This document shows positions 51,340-60,462 of a stretch of 64,000 bases of DNA, piece after piece. Within the stretch, counting starts at the first letter, position 1, and the number at the start of each line of letters is the position of its first letter. Below the pieces are notes generated by a model. The model did no database searches. It was not told the DNA's origin and worked only from the letters and a program-made list of their open reading frames with translations. The translations under genes and the position numbers were made by a program. This DNA is from an uncultured Lachnospiraceae bacterium (lineage in GTDB: Bacteria; Bacillota; Clostridia; Lachnospirales; Lachnospiraceae): NCBI GenBank assembly GCA_900315495.1, contig OMZJ01000008.1:107738-171737 (forward strand). Direction: 5' to 3'.

Positions 51340-54147
51340 ATGAGCGAATTTCTTCTTCTGATCGACGGGTCTTCACTGCTGACGACACAGTTTTACGGAA
51401 ATCTTCCGCGGGAGATTCTCTTTGCGAAGACGCCGGAGGAAAAGAAAAAGTACTACGACAAAATCATGATGACCTCCGGCGGCGTCTACACCAACGCTGT
51501 CTTCGGATTCCTCCGGACGCTGGCATCCATCCTCCGGACGCAGAAACCGCAGTATCTGGCTGTCGCATGGGATCTGACGCGGGAAACCTTCCGCCGGAAG
51601 ATGTATGCGCCCTACAAGGCAAACCGCGAGGAGACGCTGACGCCTCTGAAGGAGCAGTTCGGTCTCTGCCAGAAGGTCCTGTCCGAGCTGTCTGTCACCC
51701 AGCTGTGTTCCGGGGAATTTGAGGCGGATGACTTCTGCGGGAGCGCGGCATCCCGGTTTGAAAGCCAGATTCCGGTCCGGCTGATGTCCAGGGACCACGA
51801 TTATCTGCAGCTGGTCACCGACCGCACCGAGCTGTGGATGATGCAGACGACGGAGGAGAAGGCCCAGGAGCTGTTTGACAAATACGGTATCAGCCGGGAG
51901 GACGCCTGTGTCCCGGAGAAGACATTCCCCTTCAACCCCGCACGGGTGAAGGCGGAGTTTGGCGTCACACCGGCGCAGATTCCCGCCCTGAAGGGCCTGA
52001 TGGGGGACAGCAGCGACAACATCAAGGGCGTGCCGGGGATCGGGCCGGACACGGCGGTGCGGCTGATCGGGGAATACGGCTCCATCGAAAACCTGTACCG
52101 CGCCATCGAAGGGCTGGATAAAGACCAGGAAAAGGCGCTCAAGGCGGACTGGAAGGACCGTCTCGGCCTGAAGCGGTCCCCTCTGACCGCACTCCGCAAA
52201 GAGAGTGATACCGATCTGGTCGGAAGAAAGGCGGCGGAGCTCTCCGAATCCCTGGCGACAATCCGCCGGGATGCGCCGATCCCGGCGGATCTCTCCGACT
52301 ACGCGCTCACGGTGCATCCGGACGCATGGAGAAGGGTCTACGCTGCGCTGGAATTCAATTCGCTGACGGTGGATTTCGGGGAAGAGGAGAAAAAGGCGCT
52401 CTGGGACGAATCCATGTTTCAGAGAGGAAGCCAAAGAGCGGAAGAGCAGAAGCTCCTTTCCGCTGCGGAAGGGGCGCAGAGCGTTTCAATCGTTCCGGAA
52501 GCGGAAGGGAAGACGCTCACCGCGCTGACGGCTGCGTCGGATGACACCGTTTTCCGGCTGTCCGCCTCGCCGGACCTGCCGTCGGATGCGCTGCGCGCCG
52601 ATCTGCACAGCGTTCTGGCCGCGCGGGATGCGGTCACAGTGCTGGATGCCAAGAAAATCTACCACCTGACAGGCGGGGAGGAGATTCCAGCGCTCCGGGA
52701 CGCAGGCGTTGCGGCCTATCTCCTGAATCCGCTGCACGGCCCGTACAGCCCCTCGGAGATCGCAGGGGAGATTCTGGACTGGCATTTTCCGGATTATAAG
52801 ACCCTGTTCGGCCGGAAAACGGAGGCGGAGGCCTCCAAGGACCCGGCGTATGCACTTCTGCGGGCGCGGGAGGCGGCTGCGCTCCGGCTGGCCGGACCGG
52901 TCCTGGAGGAGCGCCTGAAAGAAAGCGGACAGTGGAAACTCTATACGGAGATTGAGCTTCCGCTCTGCCATGTCCTCTATGAGATGGAGCACACGGGAAT
53001 CCGGGTGAAGAAGGAAGCGCTTGCCGCCTACGGAGACAGCCTGACCGGAACCATTGCGCGGCTTGCCCGGGAAATCTGGGATCTCTGCGGCGAGACATTC
53101 AATATCGCCTCGCCGAAGCAGCTGGGACAGGTTCTCTTTGTCAAAATGGGGTTGAAATATCCCAAAAAGACAAAGAGTAACTTTTCCACCTCGGCGGACA
53201 TCCTGGAAAAGGTCCGGGACCAGTCCCCGGTGATCGACAAAATCCTCGAATACCGGCAGCTGACAAAGCTCAAGTCGACGTATGCGGACGGGCTGGCGGA
53301 GTGCATCTCGGAGGACGGCAGAATTCACACCACCTTCCATCAGACCATCACGGCCACCGGGCGGATCTCCAGCACGGATCCTAACCTGCAGAATATTCCG
53401 GTGCGGGAGGAGCTCGGCCGGGAAATCCGGAAGGTATTCGTCCCGTCGGAGGGCTGTGTCTTTGTGGACGCGGATTACTCCCAGATCGAGCTGCGCGTTC
53501 TCGCACATCTGTCGGGAGACCGCAAGCTGATCGCGGCTTACAACAGCGGCAAGGATATCCATGCGATCACGGCATCGAATGTATTCCACGTCCCGCTGGA
53601 TCAGGTGACCCCGCAGCAGAGGCGGAACGCCAAGGCGGTCAATTTCGGAATCGTCTATGGCATCAGCGCGTTCGGACTGTCCGACAATCTCAGCATCTCG
53701 CGGTCGGAAGCCATGGATTACATTGCGCGGTATTTTGAGACCTATCCGGATCTGCACCGCTATCTGAATGCGTGTGTGGACAGCGCGAGAGAAAAGGGAT
53801 ACGCGGTGACGATGTACGGGCGCAGGCGCCCGGTACCGGAGCTGGCGTCATCCAATCTGATGCAGCGGAAGTTCGGGGAGAGAGTGGCGATGAACTCTCC
53901 CATTCAGGGCACCGCGGCAGACATTATGAAAATCGCCATGTTACGGGTTGACCGCAGACTGAAGCAGGAGAAGATGAGATCGAAGATCGTGCTGCAGATT
54001 CACGATGAGCTCCTGCTGGAGACGCCGATGGACGAAAAGGAGAAAGCGGCACAGATTCTGCGCACCGAGATGGAATCGGCGGCGGATCTGGCAGTCCCCC
54101 TTGCGGTTTCCCTCTCAGAAGGAGAAAGCTGGTATGATGCAAAATAG
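51340..54147 (+). CDS. polA: DNA polymerase I
   Basis: Repair and Okazaki-fragment polymerase, 935 residues. The N-terminal 5' nuclease (about 1-310) has FEADDF, SRDHDYLQLV and the helix-hairpin-helix GVPGIGPDTAV. The middle domain (about 330-545) lacks the DxE and other carboxylates of a proofreading exonuclease, so it is probably inactive. The polymerase domain (about 560-935) is complete: motif A DADYSQIELRVLAHLSGD, motif B RRNAKAVNFGIVYG and motif C QIHDELLLE. ATG 51340 follows AAGGAGCAGGG. Its 3' end overlaps the coaE gene by 14 bp. Confidence 0.97.
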   Translation: MSEFLLLIDGSSLLTTQFYGNLPREILFAKTPEEKKKYYDKIMMTSGGVYTNAVFGFLRTLASILRTQKPQYLAVAWDLTRETFRRKMYAPYKANREETLTPLKEQFGLCQKVLSELSVTQLCSGEFEADDFCGSAASRFESQIPVRLMSRDHDYLQLVTDRTELWMMQTTEEKAQELFDKYGISREDACVPEKTFPFNPARVKAEFGVTPAQIPALKGLMGDSSDNIKGVPGIGPDTAVRLIGEYGSIENLYRAIEGLDKDQEKALKADWKDRLGLKRSPLTALRKESDTDLVGRKAAELSESLATIRRDAPIPADLSDYALTVHPDAWRRVYAALEFNSLTVDFGEEEKKALWDESMFQRGSQRAEEQKLLSAAEGAQSVSIVPEAEGKTLTALTAASDDTVFRLSASPDLPSDALRADLHSVLAARDAVTVLDAKKIYHLTGGEEIPALRDAGVAAYLLNPLHGPYSPSEIAGEILDWHFPDYKTLFGRKTEAEASKDPAYALLRAREAAALRLAGPVLEERLKESGQWKLYTEIELPLCHVLYEMEHTGIRVKKEALAAYGDSLTGTIARLAREIWDLCGETFNIASPKQLGQVLFVKMGLKYPKKTKSNFSTSADILEKVRDQSPVIDKILEYRQLTKLKSTYADGLAECISEDGRIHTTFHQTITATGRISSTDPNLQNIPVREELGREIRKVFVPSEGCVFVDADYSQIELRVLAHLSGDRKLIAAYNSGKDIHAITASNVFHVPLDQVTPQQRRNAKAVNFGIVYGISAFGLSDNLSISRSEAMDYIARYFETYPDLHRYLNACVDSAREKGYAVTMYGRRRPVPELASSNLMQRKFGERVAMNSPIQGTAADIMKIAMLRVDRRLKQEKMRSKIVLQIHDELLLETPMDEKEKAAQILRTEMESAADLAVPLAVSLSEGESWYDAK

Positions 54148-55519
54148 AGGCGGCAGCGGCCGCGGAAGAAATCGGCAGACAGCCGCAAACGGCGGAGCGC
54201 GCAATGCGGGAGGCCAGGAATTCCGGGGAAACCGGAATTCCCGCCCTTCCTCCGGATACGGGCATGGCCGCACAAAGGACGGCGGCCGTTATCCGTCGGA
54301 CCGTCCGGCGCAGAATGGCCGGTATGACGGCCGCGCAGGAAGGCCGCAACGGGACGGCGAAAATTCCGCGGAGAACCGGAAACCGGGAAAAACCTATGCG
54401 GGGAAAGTCTCCGGAGACGGCGAGCGGAAGAACAGCAGACCGCCGTATGCGGGAGCGGCAGCCGGAAATGCCGGGAGCCGGAAACCGGGAAAAACCTATG
54501 CGGGGAAAACTCCCGGAGACGGGGAGCACAGAAGCGGCAGGCCGTCCTATGCGGGAAGGGAAGACGGTGAACGCAGAAAGCCGAGACCGCCGTACGCGGC
54601 GAAGGCAGGCGGAGACGGGGAGCACAGAAAGCCCGGCAGACCCTATGCGGGGAAGTCTTCCGGAGACAGTGAGCGCCGGAGCAGTAGGCCGCCCTTTGCG
54701 GGGAAGCCGGCAGCAGAGGGGGAGAACCGGAATCCGGGGAAACCCTATGCGGGGAAGAGGCCGGCGGGGACAAATCTTCGCAGACCGGATCCGCTGCGGC
54801 GCAGGGAGCCGGAGGTGAAGGAAGTCCACTTTGTCCAGCATCCCGCGGTGGTGACGGTCCGTCCGAATCCGGACCATGTAAGCTTCGGCAGGAATGTCGC
54901 CAGCGGATGTCTGGTGATCGGCGTCACCGGCGGAATCGGCGCGGGTAAATCCGAGGTTCTTCGGATCCTGCAGGAAAAATACGGGGCGGCTGTGATCCGC
55001 AGTGACGAAGTCGCGAAAGAACTGATGAAAAAGGGCGGTCCGGCCTATCCGTTCTACCGGGAGATTCTGGGAGAGGGGATTCTCGGACCGGACGGGGAGG
55101 TGGATCCCTCCAGGGCTTCCGGGCTGCTTTTTGCGGATCCCGGCAAGGTCCGGAGACTCAACGAGGCGGTTCACCCGCTGGTGAAAGAGGAAATCAAAAA
55201 CCGCGTGGAAGCACTCAAAAAGAGCGGCAAGGACCTCATCGCCATCGAATCGGCCCTTCTCGCGGAAGGCGGGCTGAACGACCTGACGGATACGGTGTGG
55301 TTTGTCGACACGCCCGAGGAGATTCGGATCAAGCGTCTGCAGGATTCCCGCGGCTATACCGAGGAACACTGCCGCAGCGTGATGAGCCGTCAGCGGACCG
55401 TGCAGCAGTACCGCAGGGAGGCGGATCTGGTGATCCACAACGAGGGAATTCCGGTTGACCTGGAGGATCAGGTGAGCTCGGCGATGCATCAGTACAGGCG
55501 GAGGTTTACAGCTCGATGA
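54134..55519 (+). CDS. coaE: Dephospho-CoA kinase with a long basic repeat extension
   Basis: Final enzyme of CoA biosynthesis, but with 461 residues instead of about 200. The kinase begins at residue 260: VIGVTGGIGAGKSEVLRIL (P-loop 266-273), then IRSDEVAKELM, the AIESALLAEGG segment and FVDTPEEIRIKRLQ. The first ~259 residues are Gly/Arg/Pro/Lys-rich. Residues 82-209 hold about eight ~16-residue units of the form RKPGKTYAGK-x-x-GDGE. There is no methionine in the extension after residue 2. The start at 54134 (or 54137) has AGAAGGAG upstream and overlaps polA, so the extension is expected to be translated. It is probably disordered and positively charged. The polA-coaE order is common. It overlaps the next gene by 4 bp. 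Confidence 0.9.
   Translation: MMQNRGGSGRGRNRQTAANGGARNAGGQEFRGNRNSRPSSGYGHGRTKDGGRYPSDRPAQNGRYDGRAGRPQRDGENSAENRKPGKTYAGKVSGDGERKNSRPPYAGAAAGNAGSRKPGKTYAGKTPGDGEHRSGRPSYAGREDGERRKPRPPYAAKAGGDGEHRKPGRPYAGKSSGDSERRSSRPPFAGKPAAEGENRNPGKPYAGKRPAGTNLRRPDPLRRREPEVKEVHFVQHPAVVTVRPNPDHVSFGRNVASGCLVIGVTGGIGAGKSEVLRILQEKYGAAVIRSDEVAKELMKKGGPAYPFYREILGEGILGPDGEVDPSRASGLLFADPGKVRRLNEAVHPLVKEEIKNRVEALKKSGKDLIAIESALLAEGGLNDLTDTVWFVDTPEEIRIKRLQDSRGYTEEHCRSVMSRQRTVQQYRREADLVIHNEGIPVDLEDQVSSAMHQYRRRFTAR
54377..54760 (+). repeat. coding repeats in the coaE 5' extension
   Basis: About eight imperfect units, roughly 45-54 bp each, encode the YAGK-GDGE pattern. A 29-bp stretch containing AAACCGGGAAAAACCTATGC is repeated identically at 54378 and 54480, 102 bp apart (two units), which indicates expansion by duplication. 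Confidence 0.85.
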
Positions 55520-56313
55520 GATTTGTCAGTCTGGAAAGCGGCAGCAACGGCAACTGCACCTATATCGGCACAGACCACACCCATATCCTGGTGGATGCCG
55601 GGATTTCCTGCCGGAAAATTGATGCGTGCCTGCAGTCCATCGGGCTGAAGACCTCGGAGCTGTCGGCCATCCTGATCACGCATGAACATGCGGATCACGT
55701 ATCCGGCCTGAAGACACTCTCCAAGAAATACCAGATTCCGCTGTACTCCGCACCGGAAACGCTGCAGGCCATCCACCGGATGGACAAGAAGGGGGAAATC
55801 GATCCGGCGCTCTTCCATGAGATTGTTCCGGACCGGGAGAATCAGATCGGGGATCTGACGGTGACGCCGTTTCATATCAGCCACGACGCGGCCAACCCGC
55901 TGGGCTACCGCTGCACGGACGGAAAGGCGAGCGCCGCGGTCTGCACCGATCTGGGCAGCTGGTCCGAGTATACGCTGCGGTATCTGCGGAATCTGAATGC
56001 GGTGCTTCTGGAGAGCAACCATGACATCCGGATGCTGGAGTCGGGACCCTACCCGTACGCGCTCAAGCGGCGAATCCTCGGGGTCCGGGGACACCTGTCC
56101 AACGAATCGTCCGGGCAGCTTCTCTCGGAAATCTTATGCGACCAGATGAAGCATGTATTCCTCGGACATCTGAGTGAAATCAACAACTTCCCCGGCCTCG
56201 CCTCGGAGACGGTCCGGGATGAAATCGAGGAGAGCCCGGTGCCCTACCATGCGGATGATTTTCCAATCACGGTGGCGCCGAGAACAGGAATGTCGGAACT
56301 GATCACCCTGTAG
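55516..56313 (+). CDS. YycJ/WalJ-type metallo-beta-lactamase-fold hydrolase
   Basis: A 265-residue MBL-fold protein. The start MRFVSLESGSNGNCTYIG and metal motif ITHEHADHVSG are typical of the YycJ group, which has been linked to cell-wall and DNA-metabolism coordination in Firmicutes. Downstream ligands appear in FHISHDAANPLGYR, with AAVCTDLG and LESNHD, and FLGHLSEINN. Its start overlaps the coaE stop (ATGA). The natural substrate is not established, though a nuclease-like activity is reported for relatives. Confidence 0.9.
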   Translation: MRFVSLESGSNGNCTYIGTDHTHILVDAGISCRKIDACLQSIGLKTSELSAILITHEHADHVSGLKTLSKKYQIPLYSAPETLQAIHRMDKKGEIDPALFHEIVPDRENQIGDLTVTPFHISHDAANPLGYRCTDGKASAAVCTDLGSWSEYTLRYLRNLNAVLLESNHDIRMLESGPYPYALKRRILGVRGHLSNESSGQLLSEILCDQMKHVFLGHLSEINNFPGLASETVRDEIEESPVPYHADDFPITVAPRTGMSELITL

Positions 56314-56404
56314 GTCGGCGCGTCCACCGGATTCCGGCCGGAATCCGGCGGACGGCACCGCGGCAGCGGAATGGATGACGGGCAGCGGCCCGGGAGGGAG
56401 CAGG

Positions 56405-56686
56405 ATGGAGAAGACACAGGAAGCGGTTATCACGGTGGTGGGCAAGGATACGGTCGGAATCATTGCGCGGGTCTGTACCTGCCTGGCCGGTCACGGCGTC
56501 AACATTCTTGATATCTCCCAGACCATTGTGCATGGTTATTTCAACATGATGATGGTGGTAGATATCAGCGGGATGGATCTTTCCTTTGCGGGACTGAAGG
56601 AAGAGCTGGACCGGACGGGAGAGCAGATCGGCGTGGAGATTCACTGCCAGAAGGAAGAGATCTTCACGAAGATGCACCGGATCTGA
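56405..56686 (+). CDS. ACT domain protein (UPF0237)
   Basis: A 93-residue protein with one complete ACT-like domain: [20 protein letters not shown] at the start and [20 protein letters not shown]. It is small-ligand-binding and regulatory, related to GcvR-like proteins. ATG 56405 follows GGGAGGGAGCAGG. It is paired with the PFL-family gene 17 bp downstream, a constant pairing in many bacteria, which suggests it regulates or binds that enzyme. Confidence 0.93.
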   Translation: MEKTQEAVITVVGKDTVGIIARVCTCLAGHGVNILDISQTIVHGYFNMMMVVDISGMDLSFAGLKEELDRTGEQIGVEIHCQKEEIFTKMHRI

Positions 56687-56703
56687 GAATCGGAGGGGAA
56701 AAA

Positions 56704-58074
56704 ATGCATATGATCAGCGCACTGGAAGTCAGCGAGACCAACCGCATGATCTCCGAGGAAAAGCTGGATGTCCGCACCATTACGATGGGGATCAGCCTGA
56801 TGTCATGCATCGACACGGATCTCGATGCGCTCTGCCGCAAAATCTACGACAGAATCTGTGAGAAAGCCGGAAGACTCGTCGCGGTGGGGCAGGAGATCGG
56901 GGCGGATTACGGCATCCCGATTGTCAACAAGCGGGTTTCTGTCACACCGATCGCCCTGGTCGGCGCCGCCGCCTGCCGGACGACGGAGGATTTCTGTAAG
57001 ATCGCCGAGACGCTGGACCGCGCCGCACGGACCATCGGTGTCAATTTCATCGGCGGATATTCCGCCCTGGTCAGCAAGGGCATGACGCAGGCGGATGAAC
57101 TTCTGATCCGTTCGATCCCCGATGCGCTGGCCCGCACGGAGCGGGTCTGCAGCTCGGTCAATGTGGGATCCACGAAAACCGGCATCAACATGGATGCGGT
57201 GCGCCTTTTGGGAGAGATGGTCCGGCAGACGGCGGAGAAGACGAAGGAGCAGGATTCGATCGGCTGCGCCAAGCTGGTGGTGTTCTGCAACGCGCCGGAC
57301 GACAACCCGTTCATGGCCGGCGCATTCCACGGAGTGACGGAGGCGGACGAGATCATCAACGTCGGGGTCAGCGGACCCGGCGTGGTGAAGACGGCCGTGG
57401 AGCAGGTGCGGGGCGAGGGATTTGAAAAACTCTGTGAGACCGTCAAACGGACGGCCTTCAAAATCACGCGGGTCGGCCAGCTGGTCGCTCAGGAAGCCAG
57501 CCGCAGGCTGGGCGTTCCCTTCGGAATCATTGACCTCTCCCTGGCCCCCACGCCGGCCGTCGGCGACAGCGTCGCGGAAATCCTGGAGCAGATGGGACTG
57601 GAGGAGGTCGGCTGCCCCGGCACCACCGCAGCGCTTGCCATGCTGAACGACCAGGTCAAGAAGGGCGGCATCATGGCTTCCTCCTATGTCGGCGGGCTTT
57701 CCGGCGCATTTATTCCGGTCAGCGAGGATGCGGGGATGATCCATGCAGCGGAGGGTGGCGATCTCCGGATTGAAAAGCTGGAGGCCATGACCTGCGTCTG
57801 CTCGGTCGGCTTGGACATGATTGCGATTCCCGGGGATACCACCGCGTCGACGATTTCCGGCATCATTGCGGACGAGGCGGCCATCGGAATGGTCAACGGC
57901 AAGACGACTGCCGTCCGCGTGATCCCCGTGATCGGCAAGGGCGTCGGAGAAAAAGCAGAGTTCGGCGGCCTCCTCGGCTATGCCCCGATCATGCCGGTCA
58001 ACACGAAGAGCTGCGAGGGCTTCATCTGCCGGAAGGGACGGATCCCCGCCCCGGTGCACAGCTTCCGGAACTGA
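56704..58074 (+). CDS. PFL family protein (UPF0210/DUF711)
   Basis: A 456-residue protein of the UPF0210 family, which is structurally related to pyruvate-formate lyase but of unknown reaction. Blocks seen are [69 protein letters not shown] and [18 protein letters not shown]. No glycyl-radical motif is evident. AGGGGAAAA precedes the ATG. It is in an operon with the ACT protein; a short tandem repeat and a hairpin follow. Confidence 0.94.
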   Translation: MHMISALEVSETNRMISEEKLDVRTITMGISLMSCIDTDLDALCRKIYDRICEKAGRLVAVGQEIGADYGIPIVNKRVSVTPIALVGAAACRTTEDFCKIAETLDRAARTIGVNFIGGYSALVSKGMTQADELLIRSIPDALARTERVCSSVNVGSTKTGINMDAVRLLGEMVRQTAEKTKEQDSIGCAKLVVFCNAPDDNPFMAGAFHGVTEADEIINVGVSGPGVVKTAVEQVRGEGFEKLCETVKRTAFKITRVGQLVAQEASRRLGVPFGIIDLSLAPTPAVGDSVAEILEQMGLEEVGCPGTTAALAMLNDQVKKGGIMASSYVGGLSGAFIPVSEDAGMIHAAEGGDLRIEKLEAMTCVCSVGLDMIAIPGDTTASTISGIIADEAAIGMVNGKTTAVRVIPVIGKGVGEKAEFGGLLGYAPIMPVNTKSCEGFICRKGRIPAPVHSFRN

Positions 58075-58090
58075 GCGGACTGGGCGAAAA

Positions 58091-58130
58091 CCGAGCCGGA
58101 CGGAATCGAACGGAGCCGGACGGAACCGAA
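58091..58130 (+). repeat. two 20-bp tandem repeats after the PFL-family gene
   Basis: Units 58091-58110 and 58111-58130 share GAGCCGGACGGAA-CGAA with two differences. Too short to assign; possibly a slippage product. Confidence 0.7.
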
Positions 58131-58210
58131 CAGAGTAAGGGTCAACCAGCCAGAATATGTGAGAATGAAACCGGAACAGAGAGACCCTCTGCCACCCGGC
58201 AGCAAAAGGG

Positions 58211-58238
58211 AAGCCCGCCGTCTGATGACGGCGGGCTT
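58211..58238 (+). terminator. hairpin between the PFL-family gene and folA
   Basis: AAGCCCGCCGTC (58211-58222) pairs perfectly with GACGGCGGGCTT (58227-58238) around TGAT. It is followed only by CCTCC, so it is a weak terminator by the T-run criterion. Confidence 0.6.
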
Positions 58239-58264
58239 CCTCCGATACGGACAGGAGATGGAGC

Positions 58265-58783
58265 ATGATTGCAATTGCTGCGGTAGACAAAAATCTTGGC
58301 ATTGGAAACAGAGGACGCACCCTGGTATCCATTCCGCAGGACCGGCAGAGAATGCTGGAGGAAATCCGGGGAAAGACCGTGATTCTCGGCAGAAAGACGC
58401 TGGAATCCCTGCCGCAGAAGCAGCCTTTTCCCCTCTGCCGAAACATTGTTCTGACAAGGAGAAATCTGCAGATTCACGGGGTGGATACCGTTCACAGTGT
58501 GGAAGAGACGCTCGACCTGCTGCGGAGGGAAAATATCCCGTCAGACCGCGTATATGTTCTGGGCGGCGAATCCGTCTACCGGGAATTCATGCCCTGGTGC
58601 GACAGGCTGTATCTCACGGAGATTGACTATGCCTACCAGGCTGACGCGCACTTCCCGGCATTCCCGCCGGACGATTGGGAATGCACGGGCGAAAGCGAGG
58701 AACAGACCTGTTTTGACCTGATCTACGTCTACCGCGCATACTGGAAGAAGACACCGGCCCGGAGTCTGGAAGAAAATCAGTAA
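58265..58783 (+). CDS. folA: Dihydrofolate reductase
   Basis: Reduces dihydrofolate with NADPH, 172 residues. MIAIAAVDKNLGIGNRGRTL opens the enzyme. The usual tryptophan-containing LPW motif reads LVSIPQD here, a variant I associate with clostridial DHFRs. KTVILGRKTLESLP and YVLGGESVYREFMP (the GG loop) are typical. GACAGGAGATGGAGC precedes the start. Because the trimethoprim-contact region differs, drug response cannot be predicted. Confidence 0.92.
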   Translation: MIAIAAVDKNLGIGNRGRTLVSIPQDRQRMLEEIRGKTVILGRKTLESLPQKQPFPLCRNIVLTRRNLQIHGVDTVHSVEETLDLLRRENIPSDRVYVLGGESVYREFMPWCDRLYLTEIDYAYQADAHFPAFPPDDWECTGESEEQTCFDLIYVYRAYWKKTPARSLEENQ

Positions 58784-58907
58784 GGAACCGTCAGGATCGG
58801 CTGATTTTCCGAGTCCTCCGGCCTGTGCCAGGCACCTGCGGCAGATTTTACCCGTCCTGTCCCTGGACTCACGGGTCATCAGAACCTCGGGAGACGAACC
58901 GCTGAAA

Positions 58908-60212
58908 TCAGGAATCCAGAATGACAATGCCGGCCCGGTATTCGTCGGGAAGACGGACCCCGTGCCGGTCGGCGAGAATCTGCCGGTAGATGGCAGCCGC
59001 CTGTAGATCGGCGGAGAAAACGCGGAAGGCATCCGGGGACAGGAGCCTCTCTGCGATGGCCGGCCGCTGAATCACCGACACAGGGCAGCACTCCTTCAGC
59101 TCTGAGAGAAATCCGGCTGCACTTTTTCGAAACCCGAGGAGACGGAGGTAAGGCGCCGGTCCGGTGTGCTGCAGCGCGCTCTCCGCGGCGGAATCCTTCC
59201 GCAGCTGCAGGAGGAGGTGCATCAGCGCGCGGCTGACCCGGGTTCGGGTCAGGTTCCGCGTCTTCAGATAATCGGTCCATTCTTCCACAGAGCGGAAACC
59301 GCTGCCGGCTTTCTTCAGGCGGGCTGCCAGATCCGCGCTGAATCCGGCAATTTCCGCGGGATCCGGGCAGGTCAGGATCGCGTAATTGAGAAGTGCCGCG
59401 CAGTCCTCCGGGAAAACCATCCGGTGAAGATGCCTCGCTTCGAGGAGAACCGGGAGAGCGGATTCCGGAATCCACCGGCGGAAGGCTTTGTCTGGAACGC
59501 CTTCCGCCAGCGCCTGCCGCAGGAAAAGCGCGGAGGGGCGGGTCTCCTCCGGAAAGGCCGGCATGCCGGCCCCGGGCATGTCGCTTCCCGGCATCCCGGC
59601 CTTCCGCGTGCCGCCGGATGCCGCGGCAGACGCACTTCCGGCGGTATATTCCATGCCGGACCGCAGGATCGGAACCGGCTGCAGGGAAGCTCCCGATTCC
59701 CGGAGCGCCCGGAGATATTCGACGGCAAGACGGCTGTTGGCCCCGCCAGGGGGGAAAGACGCCCCGCAGGCTCCCAGTGCCTTGGCTTCGGCGGCTGCGT
59801 AGGTTTCTCCCTCCTTCTGCGCGTCCCGCAGGACAGAGCGGAACGGTTCCGGTTCGGCTGCGAGAACATCCGCTGTCTTCTGCAGCGCGGACAGGCTTCC
59901 GCCGTCCGTCCCGAAGGACAGATACCGGCAGCCGGCGGCGGACAGCATGGCACAGCCGCAGCGGGCAAAGTCCCGGGAGGCTGCGCAGGAAGAGACAGCC
60001 GGCATTTCAAAGACGATGTCGGCGCCGCCGAGAAGTGCCATGCGGGTGCGGGTAACCTTGTCGAGGATGGCGGGCGCGCCGCGCTGCACGAAATCGCCGC
60101 TCATGGCGATGACGGCGCAGTCTGCGCCCGTGCGCTTTTTTGCCTCACGGATCTGATAGGCGTGCCCGTTGTGAAACGGATTATATTCAGCGATAATGCC
60201 AACGGCGTTCAT
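58908..60212 (-). CDS. tmcAL: tRNA(Met) cytidine acetate ligase TmcAL (YlbM)
   Basis: Acetylates the wobble cytidine of elongator tRNA-Met using acetate and ATP. It has 434 residues. The nucleotidyltransferase N-terminus is VGIIAEYNPFHNGHAYQI (HxGH-like), then AVIAMSGDFVQRGAPAILDK and GADIVFEMPAVSSCAAS. The C-half is helical with KTRNLTRTRVSRALMHLLL. ATG 60212 was chosen because the domain starts there and GGGAGGATTTC precedes it. It is convergent with folA and divergent from pta. In relatives the ylbM and pta genes are often adjacent. Confidence 0.94.
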   Translation of the reverse strand: MNAVGIIAEYNPFHNGHAYQIREAKKRTGADCAVIAMSGDFVQRGAPAILDKVTRTRMALLGGADIVFEMPAVSSCAASRDFARCGCAMLSAAGCRYLSFGTDGGSLSALQKTADVLAAEPEPFRSVLRDAQKEGETYAAAEAKALGACGASFPPGGANSRLAVEYLRALRESGASLQPVPILRSGMEYTAGSASAAASGGTRKAGMPGSDMPGAGMPAFPEETRPSALFLRQALAEGVPDKAFRRWIPESALPVLLEARHLHRMVFPEDCAALLNYAILTCPDPAEIAGFSADLAARLKKAGSGFRSVEEWTDYLKTRNLTRTRVSRALMHLLLQLRKDSAAESALQHTGPAPYLRLLGFRKSAAGFLSELKECCPVSVIQRPAIAERLLSPDAFRVFSADLQAAAIYRQILADRHGVRLPDEYRAGIVILDS

Positions 60213-60230
60213 ACGAAATCCTCCCGCCGG

Positions 60231-60260
60231 ATTGTAGCATTGCGGAAAGACTGCCGTCAA
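60231..60260 (-). promoter_or_regulatory. promoter of tmcAL
   Basis: On the minus strand, TTGACG (60260-60255), 18 bp, TACAAT (60236-60231). It leaves a leader of only about 12 nt. Confidence 0.75.
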
Positions 60261-60378
60261 TCCGGAGCCGATCCACCGGCTTCGGCTCTCGCCGCTGCCG
60301 TTTCCTGTGCGCACAGTTTTCGCGCGGCCTCGATTCCCGCGGCTTCCGGCCCGGATTGCCGCAAATTCGGATGCAGAG

Positions 60379-60407
60379 TTGAACCACCGGGGGTTCTGTG
60401 TTAAAAT
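60379..60407 (+). promoter_or_regulatory. promoter of pta
   Basis: TTGAAC (60379-60384), 17 bp, TAAAAT (60402-60407). Confidence 0.75.
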
Positions 60408-60462
60408 TTACAGGAAAGCGGTTCCGGACCGATGTGCAGGGCCCGGCTGAAAGGAGACAGAG

